Origin: Streptomyces diastatochromogenes
GTDB lineage: Bacteria; Actinomycetota; Actinomycetes; Streptomycetales; Streptomycetaceae
DNA: 64,000 nucleotides
Assembly: GCA_026913215.1 (NCBI GenBank)
Contig: JAPTYK010000001.1
Span: 5,270,001 to 5,334,000 of the forward strand
Reading direction: 5' to 3'
Below are positions 46,575 to 56,698 of this stretch, piece by piece. The translations under genes and the position numbers were made by a program. The notes under the pieces were generated by a model. It did not search any database and was not told the DNA's origin. It worked only from the letters and a program-made list of their open reading frames with translations. The stretch's first letter is position 1. Every line of letters starts with the position of its first letter.

Positions 46575-47928
46575 GCGGGGGTGGCCTCGGCCTTCTGCTG
46601 GGCCGGCGCCGGGGCCTCGGCCTTCTTGATCTTCGGGACGCACAGCAGGACGAGGACGGCCGCGGCGATCTCGAAGACCGCGACGACCCCGAGGCCGGGG
46701 GCGAGGGAACCGGTGGAGTCCTTGATCGTGCCGAGCATGTAGGGGGCGCTGAACCCGGCCAGGTTGCCCAGGGAGTTGATGAGCGCGATGCCGCCGGCCG
46801 CGGCGGCCCCCGCGAGGAACCGGTTGGGCATCTGCCAGAAGACCGGGATCGCGCTCATGGTGCCGATGATCGCCAGGGTCAGCGCGACCAGGGTGAGGAC
46901 CGGGCTGACGTCGATCGTGAGGGCGATGGCCGCGAACGACGCCGAGCCGAGGGCGGCGGCGAGGGCGCAGTGCCGGCGGGACTCGTGGTGCCGGTCCGAG
47001 TGGAAGCCGTTGTAGATCATTCCGATGCCGCCGAGGACGTAGGCGAAGGCCATGATCCAGCCGATGGCGACCGGGCTGTCGTAGCCGATCTCCTTGATGA
47101 TCGTCGGCGCGAAGAAGGTCTGCGCCGAGTTCGCCATGATGATGCAGAAGAAGATCGCGATGAACTGCCAGATGCGGCCCTGCCTGAGGATCGCGAGCAT
47201 GCTGTGCTCGCGCGGTCCCAGGTCGGAGTCCTCACGGGCGATGTCCGCGAGCACGAGCTCCCGCTGACGCGGGGTCAGCCACTTCGCGTCCTCCGGCCTG
47301 TCGCTCAGGTAGAACCAGGTCACGAGGCCGGCGAGGACGGAGGGGATGCCCTCGATCACGAAGACCCACTGCCAGCCCTCCAGGCCGTTGACGCCGTCGA
47401 GCGAGGTCATGATCCAGCCGGCGACCGGTCCGCCGAGCGCGCCGGCGAAGGCGGAGGCGGACATGAACATCCCGAAGGCCTTGCTGCGCCGACTGTTCGG
47501 GAACCAGTAGGTCAGGAACAGGATGATGCCGGGGTAGAAGCCCGCCTCGAAGACGCCGAGCAGGAAGCGGAGGAGTAGAACATCGCCGGAGTCGAGACGA
47601 ACATCATCGCGATGCTGGTCAGACCCCATCCGATGGTGATCCGCATGATCGTCTTCTTGGCGCCGATCTTCTGCAGCAGCAGATTGCTCGGCACCTCGAA
47701 GAAGAAGTAGCCCAGGAAGAAGATGCCGGCGCCGAGGCCGTACACCGTCTCGCTCCACTGCAGGTCGTCGAGCATCGTCAGCTTGACGAAGCCGATGTTC
47801 ACCCGGTCGATCCAGGCCAGGACCCACAGGGCGAAGAGGAACGGGATGAGCTTCAGCGTGATCCTGCGGTAGGCGCCTCTGAGTTCTTCGGCCTCTGTCT
47901 CGGCCTCGGTGGCACGGGGACTGCTCAT
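46571..47928 (-). CDS. MFS transporter of the anion:cation symporter (ACS) family (one frameshift)
   Basis: About 453 residues, 12 expected helices, intact apart from a missing base near 47577. LKLIPFLFALWVLAWIDRVNIGF, GIFFLGYFFFEVPSNLLLQKIG and YVLRFLLGVFEAGFYPGIILFL followed by YWFPNSRRSKAFG are classic ACS signatures of organic-anion importers such as tartrate, phthalate or allantoate carriers. It heads an operon with uraD and two HIUases, so import of a urate- or allantoate-related compound is a fair guess. The start MSSPRATEAETE has a GGAGGGATTTCCC-type RBS. Confidence 0.85.
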
Positions 47929-48247
47929 GGGAAATCCCTCCGGTGGTGCGGACGTTCGTCGTGCGCTTCTGGATACGGGGATGGGATTTCGGCGGACGGG
48001 CCGGATCCGTCAGGACTGTCGGAGTACGGAAGAAGGCTTCCGCGATGCGGTACGGTATACCGCTGCCATGTCCGGGTCAACGAGTTCCGGCCGCGGGATT
48101 CCAGCTGGGGGCGTGAAGCCTGATCAGGCACGCGAGTTGGGCCGGTGCGGCGGGTCCCGATTGGTATCCCAAAAGCGGGGCGACGTCCGGAGGAGGGTGG
48201 CGTCGACCCTCGGGGCCGACCGGCGGCCGGGCCCCGAGGGGAGTTCC
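47929..48247. promoter_or_regulatory. Promoter region of the MFS/uraD operon with operator-like dyad
   Basis: A 319-base gap. GCGGTACGGTATACCGC (48047-48063) is a 6-5-6 dyad whose core CGGTATACCG is itself a perfect palindrome, of GntR or TetR type, about 120 bases upstream of the MFS gene start. The rest shows no gene. It also carries the 3' side of the phosphatase gene, without an obvious terminator. Confidence 0.5.
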
Positions 48248-48986
48248 TCAGACGTTCTCCACGAGGCGCTTCCTGAGCGCCGTCACCACCGCCGGGTCCA
48301 GTCCGACGTGCCCGGTGACGTACGCGTACACCGAGCCGTACCGCTCGCGCAGGTCCGCGAGGAACAGCCGGACGACGTCGGCGGGCGCCCGGCCGAAGCC
48401 CGGCCAGCGCGGCTCCCGGCCCGGATGCGCCGCCCGCCAGTCCTCGATCAGCCGCTCCGTGGCCAGCTCGGTGAGCGCGAAGTCCGCGAGGATCTCCTCG
48501 TCCGGGACGTCCAGCAGGGCCAGGACGACGGCCGCGAGCAGACCCGTGCGGTCCTTCCCGGAGGCGCAGTGGAAGACGAGCGGCCCCTCGGCGGCGGCGA
48601 TCAGCTCCAGGGCCGCCCGCAGCTCCTCCGCCCCGTCCTCGGCGACCTCCGCGAACCGGTCGGCGAGGTAGCGCCAGGGATCGAGGGCCGGGTCGATCGC
48701 CTCCTGTTCGTAGGGGCGGTGCTCGATGGAGAGGTTGTGCCAGGAGACCCCCTCGGTCTCCGGAAGGCGCCCTGCCCGCGATCTCCCACGGATAGCGCAG
48801 GTCGATCACCGTGCCCACGCCCAGCGCGCGGAAGCGCTCCAGATCGGCGGGCCCGGCGCCCGCGAGCTTGCCGAGGGAGTCGGAGCGGTAGAGGGTCTCC
48901 CAGCGGACGGTGCCGCCGTCGGCGGTCCGATAGCCGCCCAGGTCACGGAAGTTGTGCAGTCGGTCGAACGGTATGTGTCGTTTCAC
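48248..48986 (-). CDS. Tyrosine-protein phosphatase, dual-specificity type (one frameshift)
   Basis: About 246 residues. FRDLGGYRTADGGTVRWETLYRSD is the N-terminal AI-like motif; the active-site loop HCASGKDRTG gives the CX5R nucleophile and arginine. It resembles MptpB-type Tyr/phosphoinositide phosphatases of actinobacteria. A base is missing near 48770; afterwards HNLSIEHRPYEQEAIDP continues. The GTG start (VKRHIPFDRLHNF) is at 48986. It stands alone on the minus strand, with a tandem repeat upstream. Confidence 0.85.
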
Positions 48987-49058
48987 GGCGCCAATGTACG
49001 TACGGGCCGGTCACGCGGTCATGGGCCGAGGACAGGCCGCGCGGCCACGGGCCGAGGG

Positions 49059-49196
49059 CCGGTCCCGCCGTCACCGGTCGGGGGCCGGTCCTGCCGTCAC
49101 CGGTCGGGGCCGGTCCTGCCGTCACCGGTCGGGGGCCGGTCCTGCCGTCACCGGTCGGGGCCGGTCCCGCCGTCACCGGTCGAGGACCGGTCCCGC
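49059..49196. repeat. 25/26-bp tandem repeat (minisatellite)
   Basis: CCGGTCCTGCCGTCACCGGT recurs at 49059, 49085, 49110, 49136, 49161 and 49187, with spacings 26, 25, 26, 25 and 26. Every second G-run is one base shorter, so the larger unit is 51 bp. Each unit contains the palindrome ACCGGT. It lies between the phosphatase gene start and the HTH gene end. Confidence 0.88.
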
Positions 49197-49198
49197 CG

Positions 49199-49867
49199 TC
49201 ACGGGCCGACCGTCGTCCAGAAGTGGTCGGTGATCCCGTCCAGGTAGGCGCGTCCCTCGTCGCCGGTCGTCCCCGGTGCGCCCCAGCTGCTGACCGCGAC
49301 CATCCGCGCGTGGTACTCCGTGTGGAGCCGCTGGAGCGCGGACTCCACGACCCGCTTGGGCAGCGGCACCATCTTCACGACCGGCTTCACGTACGCCTGC
49401 CAGCGGGTGGTGACCGCGCTGCGCAGCAGCTCCGCGAGGGCCTCGTCGCCGCCGGTCGCGGTGATCAGGGCGCGCGGCCCGAGACCGAGGGCCTCGGCGA
49501 GGGCGGCCGTCTGGCGTTCGTTGCCGTGCCAGCGGCCCTCGTCCTCCATCCGCTGGTACGCGGCGGCCGACACGCCCGTCCGCCGGGCGAGGTCCTCGGC
49601 GGCGATCCGCGCGCGACCCGGTGCTCGCGCAGGGTGGCGGGGCGGCGATCAGGTCGACGGGGAGCACCACAGGACGCCCGCGAGGGCGGTGAGCTCCTGC
49701 TCGCCCGGGATCGCCCGGCCGCGCTCCCAGGCGACCACGGTGTCGGGGTGGACGAGGAGGCCGTACTGCGCCCGCAGGCCGTAGGCGACGTGCCCGGGGG
49801 CCATGCCGAGGGCTTCACGGAGCCGGCGCGCGGCCTGGGCGTCGAAGGGAGGGGAGGGTTGGTGCAC
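49199..49867 (-). CDS. Helix-turn-helix (XRE-like) regulator (two to three frameshifts)
   Basis: About 224 residues. Two related HTH-like halves: FDAQAARRLREALGMAPGHVAYGL with HPDTVVAWERGRAIPG, then DLARRTGVSAAAYQRMEDEGRWHG and QTAALAEALGLGPRAL; after that an alpha-helical region ends VSSWGAPGTTGDEGRAYL. Bases are missing near 49648 and 49605. The start MHQPSPPFDAQ follows the purine-rich gap. Likely a DNA-binding regulator; target unknown. Confidence 0.75.
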
Positions 49868-49968
49868 CCCGCCACGGTAGATACGAGAAGTGACGGGTGG
49901 CTACGGTGCGTTCCCCCAACGTGCGTCGTCGTAGGAACGTGGGAACCGGAAGGTAACCATCCCGCCGC

Positions 49969-50661
49969 TCAGTGCCCCCGCGCGGGGCCGTCGAGCCAGC
50001 GGTACTGGAGCTCCGGCCGCCCTATCTGGCCGTACTGCGGGGCGCGCACGGCCCGGCCGCCGGTGACGAGGTGCTCCAGATAGCGGCGCGCGGTGATCCG
50101 GGAGATCCCGACGGCCGTGCCCGCCTCGGCGGCGGTGAGCCCGCCGGGGCGGCCCGGAGGGCCCGGGTGACCGCTTCCAGCGTCGGGGCGCTCAGCCCCT
50201 TGGGGAGCGTGGCGGGCTGCGGGGCCCGGAGCGTGGCCAGGGCCCGGTCCACCTCGTCCTGCCCGGAGGCCTCCCCGGCGGCCGCCCGGAACTCGGCGTA
50301 CCGGACGAGCCGGTCCCGGAGCGTCGCGAAGGCGAAGGGCTTCAGGACGTACTGGACGACCCCGAGGGACACCCCTCGCGCACGACCGCCAGATCACGGG
50401 CCGAGGTCACCGCGATGACGTCGGCGGAGTGCCCGGCGGCCCGCAGGGCGCGCAGCAGCTGGAGGCCGTGCCCGTCGGGCAGGTAGAGGTCGAGCAGGAT
50501 CAGGTCGACCGGAGTCCGGTCCAGGATCCGCACCGCCGCGCCCGCGAATGCGCCACCCCGACGACCCGGAAGCCCTCGACGCGCCCCGCGTAGAGCGCGT
50601 GGGCGTCGGCGGCGACGGGATCGTCCTCGACGACGAGGACCCGCAGGGGACTCGTGCTCAC
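49969..50661 (-). CDS. Response regulator of CitB/DctR type (frameshifted)
   Basis: About 231 residues. Receiver domain: VSTSPLRVLVVEDDPVAADAH with DD pair, then DLILLDLYLPDGHGL around the phospho-Asp and SARDLAVVREG, K in VLKPFAFATL. C-terminal HTH: GLTAAEAGTAVGISRITARRYLEHL, the CitB/DcuR class. Bases are missing near 50550, 50375 and 50155. GTG overlaps the stop of the histidine kinase gene. It is expected to activate the divergent dctA gene when a dicarboxylate is present. Confidence 0.85.
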
Positions 50662-52278
50662 GCGGACGCCTCCTCTTCCGTGCCGGCCCGGTCTTCCCTC
50701 GGCAGCGGCAGCCGTACGGTGAACTGGGCGCCGCCCTCCGCCGCCTCCGTGAGGTCGAGGGTGCCCGAGGCGCGGAGACCGCCTGGCCCACCAGGGCGAG
50801 GCCGAGGCCGCGGCCGGGGCCCCAGGTGGACCAGCCGCGGCCGAGGACGGCCTCGCGGTCGGCGGGCGGACGCCGGGGCCGTTGTCGCCGACCCGGAGCA
50901 GCAGTTCGCCGTCGCCCGCGCGGGCCGCGACCGTGACCGTCACGCGCGCCTGCGGGGTCCCGCCGCCGCCTCCACCGCGTTGTCGATGAGGTTGCCCAGG
51001 ATCGTCACGAGGTCCCGGGAGGGCAGGGCCGCCGGCATCCGGCCGTCGTCGATGCGGCTGTCCTCGGTGAGGACCAGCTCCACGCCCCGCTCGTTGGCCT
51101 GCGCCGCCTTGCCGAGCAGCAGCGCCGCGAGGACCGGCTCGCCGACGGCGTCGACGACCCGGTCCGTCAGGGCCTGCGCGAGCTCCAGTTCGGCCGTCGC
51201 GAACTCCACCGCCTCCGCCACCCGGCCCAGTTCGATCAGCGACACGACCGTGTGCAGCCGGTTCGCCGCCTCGTGGGCCTGGGAGCGCAGCGCCTCCGTG
51301 AAGCCCCGCTCGGAGTCCAGCTCGCCGGAGAGCGCCTGGAGTTCGGTGCGGTCCCGGGCGTGACGACGGTGCCGCGCCGCTCTCCGCCCACCACCGGGCG
51401 GGTGTTGACGACCAGGACCCGGTCCGCCGTCAGGTGCGTCTCGTCGACGCGCGGCTCCGAGGAGAGCAGCGCCCCGGTCAGCGGGGCGGGCAGGCCGAGT
51501 TCGGCGGCGGACCGGCCGACGGCCCCTCGCCCAGGCCGAGCAGCTCCCGCGCGCCGTCGTTGATGAGGGCGATCCGCCGCTGTCCGTCGAGCATCACGAG
51601 CCCTTCGCGGACCGCGTGCAGCGCGGCCTCGTGGTAGTCGTGCATCCGGCTCAGCTCGGTGGCGTTCATGCCGTGCGTGTGGCGGCGCAGGCGGGCGTTC
51701 ACGACGTACGTCCCCGCCCCGCCGAGCGCGAGCGCCGCGCCCGCCATGCCGAGCAGCGCGGTCACCTGCTGCCGTACCTGCTCGCTGATCCTGTCGATGG
51801 TGATGCCCGCGCTGACCAGGGCGACGACCCGGCCGTGGTCGAGGACGGGCGCCACCGTCCGCACGGAGGGGCCGAGGACCCCGAGGTGCGTCTCGGAGTA
51901 GAGCCGGCCCCGCCGGGCCTCCTCGATGTGGCCGAGGTAGGTGCGCCCGATCTGCGCCGGTTCGGGATGCGTCCAGCGGGTGCCGTCCGGGGACATGATC
52001 ACCACGAAGGCGACGCCCGCGTGGCGGCGCAGCGCTTCCGCGTACGGCTGGAGGACGGCCGTCGGGTCGGCGGAGCGGACGGCGGCGGCCACGGACGGGG
52101 AGTCGGCGACGGCGGCGGCGGTCGCGGTGGCCTGGCGCCGCGCGGTCTCCTCGGCCTGCGTCCGGTCCGTGACGTACGCGAAGACCGCGCATCCGGCCAC
52201 GACGACGGCCACGAGCACGACCTGCATCGCGAAGAGCTGGCCGGCGAGGCTGCGGGGGCGGGGGAGGCGGAGACGCAT
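50658..52278 (-). CDS. Sensor histidine kinase of CitA/DcuS type (several frameshifts)
   Basis: About 541 residues. Helix 1 is GQLFAMQVVLVAVVVAGCAVF; the outer sensor domain (RSADPTAVLQPYAEALRRH, VVIMSPDGTRWTHP) is PAS-like of the citrate/dicarboxylate class; helix 2 is LLGMAGAALALGGAGTYVV. A cytosolic PAS (YHEAALHAVREGLVMLDG) and the kinase core (RSQAHEAANRLHTVVSLIEL, the H-box with N in LVTILGNLIDNAVEAA and DNGPGV) follow. Several bases are missing (near 51525, 51362, 50960, 50870 and 50780). Partner is the response regulator; ligand is probably a C4-dicarboxylate, from context. Confidence 0.85.
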
Positions 52279-52386
52279 GCGGGTAAGTGTGCACGTGGGA
52301 ACGGTCGCGGACGGCACCGCGTTCCCGAATCGTGCCCTTCCCGACCGGGCCGCTCCGGTCCCGCCGTGAACGAAAGGAACGCAACC

Positions 52387-52400
52387 GTGACCCGGGTCAC
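52387..52400. promoter_or_regulatory. Crp-type site upstream of dctA
   Basis: GTGACCCGGGTCAC is a perfect 14-bp palindrome with the GTGA-N6-TCAC layout of Crp sites, 65 bases before the dctA start and between the divergent kinase and dctA promoters. Confidence 0.6.
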
Positions 52401-52464
52401 ATGCTGATGGATAGTCGCGGAGGTCCACCGGGACGTGGACACCCATCAGCACGAGGAGGACCCC

Positions 52465-53817
52465 GTGGCCGCACGCCGGGACCGTACCCACTATCTGTAT
52501 CTGGCCGTCATCGGCGCCGTCCTGCTCGGCATCGCGGTCGGGTTCCTGGCGCCGGGCGTCGCCGTCGAGCTCAAGCCGCTGGGCACCGGCTTCGTCAACC
52601 TGATCAAGATGATGATCTCGCCGATCATCTTCTGCACGATCGTGCTCGGCGTCGGTTCGGTCCGGAAGGCCGCGAAGGTCGGCGCCGTCGGCGGACTCGC
52701 CCTCGGCTACTTCCTCGTGATGTCGACCGTCGCACTCGCGATCGGTCTGCTCGTCGGCAACCTCCTGGAGCCCGGCTCCGGGCTCCACCTCACCAAGGAG
52801 CTCGCCGAGGCCGGCGCGAAGCAGGCGGAGGGCGCGAGCGAGTCGACCCCGGACTTCCTGCTCGGGATCATCCCGACGACCCTCGTCTCCGCCTTCACCG
52901 GCGGCGAGGTCCTCCAGACCCTCCTGGTGGCCCTGCTCGCCGGCTTCGCGCTCCAGGCCATGGGCACGGCGGGGGAGCCCGTCCTCCGGGGGATCGGGCA
53001 CATCCAGAAGCTCGTCTTCCGCATCCTCGGGATGATCATGTGGGCCGCGCCGGTCGGCGCGTTCGGCGCGATCGCGGCGGTCGTCGGCGCGACGGGGGCC
53101 GCGGCTCTGAAGTCCCTGGCCGTCATCATGATCGGCTTCTACGTGACCTGCGGCCTCTTCGTCTTCGTCGTGCTCGGCACGCTGCTCCGCCTGATCGCCG
53201 GCATCAGCGTCTGGTCCCTCCTGAAGTACCTGGGCCGCGAGTTCCTCCTCATCCTCTCCACCTCCTCCTCGGAGTCCGCGCTGCCCCGGCTCATCGCGAA
53301 GATGGAGCACCTGGGCGTCAGCAAGCCGGTCGTCGGCATCACCGTCCCGACCGGCTACTCCTTCAACCTCGACGGCACCGCGATCTACCTGACGATAACC
53401 TCGCTCTTCACCGCCGAGGCGATGGGGAACCCGCTCTCGATCGGCGAGCAGATCTCCCTCCTCGTTTTCATGATCATCGCCTCGAAGGGCGCGGCGGGCG
53501 TCACCGGGGCGGGCCTCGCCACCCTCGCGGGCGGCCTCCAGTCGCACCGGCCCGAACTCGTCGACGGCGTCGGCCTCATCGTCGGCATCGACCGCTTCAT
53601 GAGCGAGGCCCGCGCCCTCACCAACTTCGCCGGGAACGCGGTCGCGACGGTGCTCGTCGGCACCTGGACCAAGGAGATCGACAAGGCCCGCGCCGCGGAG
53701 GTCCTCGCGGGCCGCCTCCCCTTCGACGAGACGACCCTCGTCGACGACCACGCCCCGGCCCCGGTGCCGGACCAGCGCACGGACGAGGACGAGGAGAAGG
53801 CCCGCGCGGGCGTCTGA
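52465..53817 (+). CDS. dctA: C4-dicarboxylate:cation symporter DctA
   Basis: Takes up succinate, fumarate and malate with protons or sodium (DAACS family). 450 residues, intact, eight or so helices: HYLYLAVIGAVLLGIAVGFL, NLIKMMISPIIFCTIVLGVG, the Ser-rich re-entrant STSSSESALPRL and the motif VPTGYSFNLDGTAIYLT; the end is acidic. GTG at 52465 with GAGGAGG upstream is preferred; GTG at 52435 would add 10 unlike residues. It is divergent from the citrate/dicarboxylate two-component system, so that system is its expected regulator, with a Crp-type site in the shared region. Confidence 0.93.
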   Translation: MAARRDRTHYLYLAVIGAVLLGIAVGFLAPGVAVELKPLGTGFVNLIKMMISPIIFCTIVLGVGSVRKAAKVGAVGGLALGYFLVMSTVALAIGLLVGNLLEPGSGLHLTKELAEAGAKQAEGASESTPDFLLGIIPTTLVSAFTGGEVLQTLLVALLAGFALQAMGTAGEPVLRGIGHIQKLVFRILGMIMWAAPVGAFGAIAAVVGATGAAALKSLAVIMIGFYVTCGLFVFVVLGTLLRLIAGISVWSLLKYLGREFLLILSTSSSESALPRLIAKMEHLGVSKPVVGITVPTGYSFNLDGTAIYLTITSLFTAEAMGNPLSIGEQISLLVFMIIASKGAAGVTGAGLATLAGGLQSHRPELVDGVGLIVGIDRFMSEARALTNFAGNAVATVLVGTWTKEIDKARAAEVLAGRLPFDETTLVDDHAPAPVPDQRTDEDEEKARAGV

Positions 53818-53903
53818 CCCCGGACCCCGAGGCCCGACCCGCGCTGCCCCCGACCGGAGAGGAGCTCCGCAACCCTGCGCGGGTCTCGTCCGTCTCACAC
53901 TTC

Positions 53904-54816
53904 ATGCAGAAGACCGCTGGGCGTGGAATCCGTGCCGCAACCGTCGTCGGATCCGTCCTCGCCGTCCTGAGCCTCCTCGCCGGGTGCGCGTCGACGGACA
54001 CGAGGCCGACGGACGCGAGGCCGACGGACACGGGAAGGGCCACGGCCGCACCCACCCCCCAGGGCCCCGGCGGGAACGGGGGACTGCTGGTGGGAGCGCG
54101 CTGGTACGTGCAGTGGATCACCGTCGGCGGGCGGGTGACCACCGCCCCGCCCCGCGCCGCGGCATGGGTCGAGTTCGGCACCGACGACACGGTCGAGGGC
54201 AACGACGGGTGCGTCCCCTTCAAGGCGGCGGCCACCGTCACGGAAGTGGCCCTCGCCGTCGGCCGGAAGGCCGGCGGAGACCCCTTGGCCGAACCCTGCC
54301 CGAAGCCCTACCGGGCCTTCGGGGAAGAGCTGCGAAGCTCTTCAGCGGGCCGCTCCGTATCGACCGGCGCGTCGACGACCTCACGATGGACCTGAGGAAC
54401 GGGCAGGGCGACTACGTCGCGGTGAAACTGATGCGTCCCCAGGGCTCTTCGGATCCCGATGGCGGCTGGACCACATGGTCGTGGGCGACTCCGTCGCGCC
54501 GGTCGTCGGCGGCGAGGAGGTGTACTACGTCTTCCACCGGGACGGGACCGTCACCGGCAAGGCCGGCTGCAACGACTTCACCGGCAGGGCCGTCTTCGGC
54601 GACGACACGCTGGAGATGGACCGGCTCACCCCGACCACCCACCGGACCTGCTCGCGCGAGCTCATGGACCAGGAACGCATGCTGCTGACGGACGAGAGGA
54701 CCCCGAGCCGGATGCAGTACGGCCCCGCCCTGACCCGCGCCTTCACGGCCGTCGACGAATCCCGGGGCCTGGACCGCTTCGGATACGCCTGGGTGGCGAT
54801 GCCGAACGGCTCCTGA
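53904..54816 (+). CDS. META/HslJ domain lipoprotein (two frameshifts)
   Basis: About 304 residues. Lipobox: VGSVLAVLSLLAGCAS near residue 30, so a membrane-attached lipoprotein. A Thr/Pro spacer leads to two META-like domains: ARWYVQWITVGGRVTTAPP with GNDGCVPFKAAATVTE, and EVYYVFHRDGTVTGKAGCNDF with LTPTTHRTCSRELMDQE. The GC(V/N) pattern in each marks the META fold. Bases are missing near 54333 and 54460. Role unknown; HslJ relatives are stress or resistance linked. Confidence 0.75.
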
Positions 54817-54858
54817 GGCCGTCGGCGCGGCCGGGCGGCGCCGGGGCGGGCGCGTGGG

Positions 54859-55736
54859 TCAGGGCGCGTCCAGGTCCGCCAGCTCCTCCCGTGACAGCCG
54901 CAGGTCCGCTGCCCCCGCCGAGTCGCGTACCGTCTCCGGCGGCTCGCGCCCGGGATCGGGAGGACCGTGTCCGAGCGGGTCAGGAGCCAGGCGAGGGCCA
55001 CTTGCTGGGGGCTGGCCCCGTGGGTCAGGGCCACGCGGTGGAAGGCGCCGAACCGGGGGTCCTCCTCCAGGGCGGAGGTTCCGTCGAGAGAGCTCCGGGA
55101 GATGCCGCCCAGAGGGCTCCAGGGGAGGAAGGCGAGGCCGAGGAAGCGCAGAGACGCAGTTCCGCGTCGCTGTCCCGGATCGCGGGGGAGTAGCGGTTCT
55201 GGACGGAGACCAGGCGGTCGCCGAGGATCTCGCGGGCGAGGAGGATCTGCCCGGTGTCCACGTTCGAGACGCCCGCCAGGCGGACCGTGCCCGCGTCCAG
55301 CAACGCGCGTACGGCGCCCAGGGATTCGGCGTACGGGACGGCCGGATCCGGCTTGTGCAGCTGGTACAGGCCGATCGCGTCGCCGCCGAGCCGCCGCGCC
55401 GAGTCCTCGGCCGCGCGCCGCAGGTGCGCGGGCGGCCGTCCACGGTCCAGCCGCCGTCGGCGGTGCGCCCCGGCCGCCCTTCGTCGCCACGAGCACGTCG
55501 TCCGTGGAGCCGCCGTACGAGGCGAGGGCGCGCCGCACGAGGAGTTCGCCCTCGCCCGGAGCCCCGCCCGGAGGGTGGTAGGAGTCGGCGGTGTCGAGCA
55601 GGGTCACGCCCGCGTCCAGGGCCGCGTGCACGGTGGCGACGGCCCGCGCCCCGTCCGGCCGGCCCTCGATGGAGAGGGGCATGGTGCCGAAGCCGATCGC
55701 CCCGACCCGTACGTCACCCAGCATCCGGTACCGCAT
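54859..55736 (-). CDS. Aldo/keto reductase (about three frameshifts)
   Basis: About 293 residues of NADPH-dependent TIM-barrel reductase. MRYRMLGDVRVGAIGFGTMPL starts it; DAGVTLLDTADSYHPPG holds the active Asp and Tyr; VLVATKGGRG the Lys; LYQLHKPDPAVPY the His; later VSVQNRYSPAIRDSDAEL and the cofactor-binding ALTHGASPQQVALAWLL, ending LSREELADLDAP. Bases are missing near 55465, 55155 and 54940. Its ATG shares one base with the stop of the epimerase gene upstream, so the two form an operon. Confidence 0.85.
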
Positions 55737-56632
55737 CAGCGCTCCGCTCCGATCGTCTCCGCCACCGCCTGCGCGAGCCACGCGGCGGAGTCGCCGAACG
55801 CGTAACCCAGCGAAGTGGCGCGGGAGTTGTCCATGCCGTACGAGCGGGCGAAGGAGAACGGCGAGACCTCGCCGACCTCCACCTCCCGGAACACCGTCCG
55901 GCCGCCGACCAGCCTCTCGATCTCCGCGCAGAGGTCGGCGGTGGTGAGGGGGCCGTGGGAGTGCGCGTTCACCGGGCCGGTGAACTCCGCGCCGGCCGCC
56001 CAGGCGAGGAACGCGGCGATCTCCTCCACGTGGATGTACGTCGCCGGGTGGTTCACCGCCGGCACGGAGATCGGCTCGCCCGCCCGGATGCGCCGCGCGT
56101 AGTGGTCGAGCCGGCCCGTGAAGTCGTCGGCGCCGCCCAGGACGTGCGCCACCCGCACCGAGGCCCAGGCGAATTCCGTGCCCGCCGCGAAGACCGCCTC
56201 GGCCTGCCGCTTGCCCTCCCCGTAGTGCGCGTCGCGGAACTCCGGGTCCTCCCAGGGCAGCCCCGTGTCGACGGTCACCGCGGCCAGGTCGAGGGCCGAC
56301 TCGGGGACGGGCGCGGCCGAGTCCTCGTACTCGTACACCTCCACGGTCGAGGTCATCACATAGCGCCGCGTCCGCGCCGCGAAGACGCGCCGGGCGATCT
56401 CCGCCTGGCGCGGGGTGTAGCAGACCTGGTCCACGACGACGTCGAAGGAGCGGCCCGCGAGGACGGACGCGAGCGCGTCCTCGTCGTCGCGGTCGGCGAC
56501 CAGTAGCTCGATTCCCTCCGGGGCGGCGGAAGAACCCCGGTTGAGCACCGTGACGCGGTGCCCGGATTCCCGGAGCAGCGCGATGAGCCGCTTTCCGAAA
56601 TAGCGGTTCCCGCCGATGACCAGAACGTCCAT
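55736..56632 (-). CDS. NAD-dependent epimerase/dehydratase-like protein
   Basis: A 298-residue short-chain dehydrogenase-like protein. MDVLVIGGNRYFGKRLIALL carries the nucleotide-binding GGxxxxG; VMTSTVEVYEYEDSAAP and DAHYGEGKRQAEAVF hold a Tyr-x-x-x-Lys-like pair; the rest is NmrA/epimerase-like (VRVAHVLGGADDFTG, HVEEIAAFLAWAA). Intact. ATG 56632 is preferred to the codon three earlier. It is divergent from an AsnC regulator and overlaps the reductase gene, so a substrate shared by both is probable. Confidence 0.82.
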   Translation of the reverse strand: MDVLVIGGNRYFGKRLIALLRESGHRVTVLNRGSSAAPEGIELLVADRDDEDALASVLAGRSFDVVVDQVCYTPRQAEIARRVFAARTRRYVMTSTVEVYEYEDSAAPVPESALDLAAVTVDTGLPWEDPEFRDAHYGEGKRQAEAVFAAGTEFAWASVRVAHVLGGADDFTGRLDHYARRIRAGEPISVPAVNHPATYIHVEEIAAFLAWAAGAEFTGPVNAHSHGPLTTADLCAEIERLVGGRTVFREVEVGEVSPFSFARSYGMDNSRATSLGYAFGDSAAWLAQAVAETIGAER

Positions 56633-56645
56633 GAATCCCAACTCC

Positions 56646-56663
56646 CTTGCTCAATGAGACAAG
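56646..56663. promoter_or_regulatory. AsnC-type dyad
   Basis: CTTGCTCAATGAGACAAG has the outer arms CTTG and CAAG around a partly symmetric centre, in the region shared by the epimerase and AsnC genes. It resembles Lrp/AsnC sites. Confidence 0.45.
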
Positions 56664-56698
56664 TGTTACGTTGTGCGCTCGCCGATTGAAGGGGAAAC

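Noticed and set aside
49059..49196. CRISPR array
   Set aside because: Units are contiguous copies of 25/26 bp without unique spacers, and no cas genes are near.
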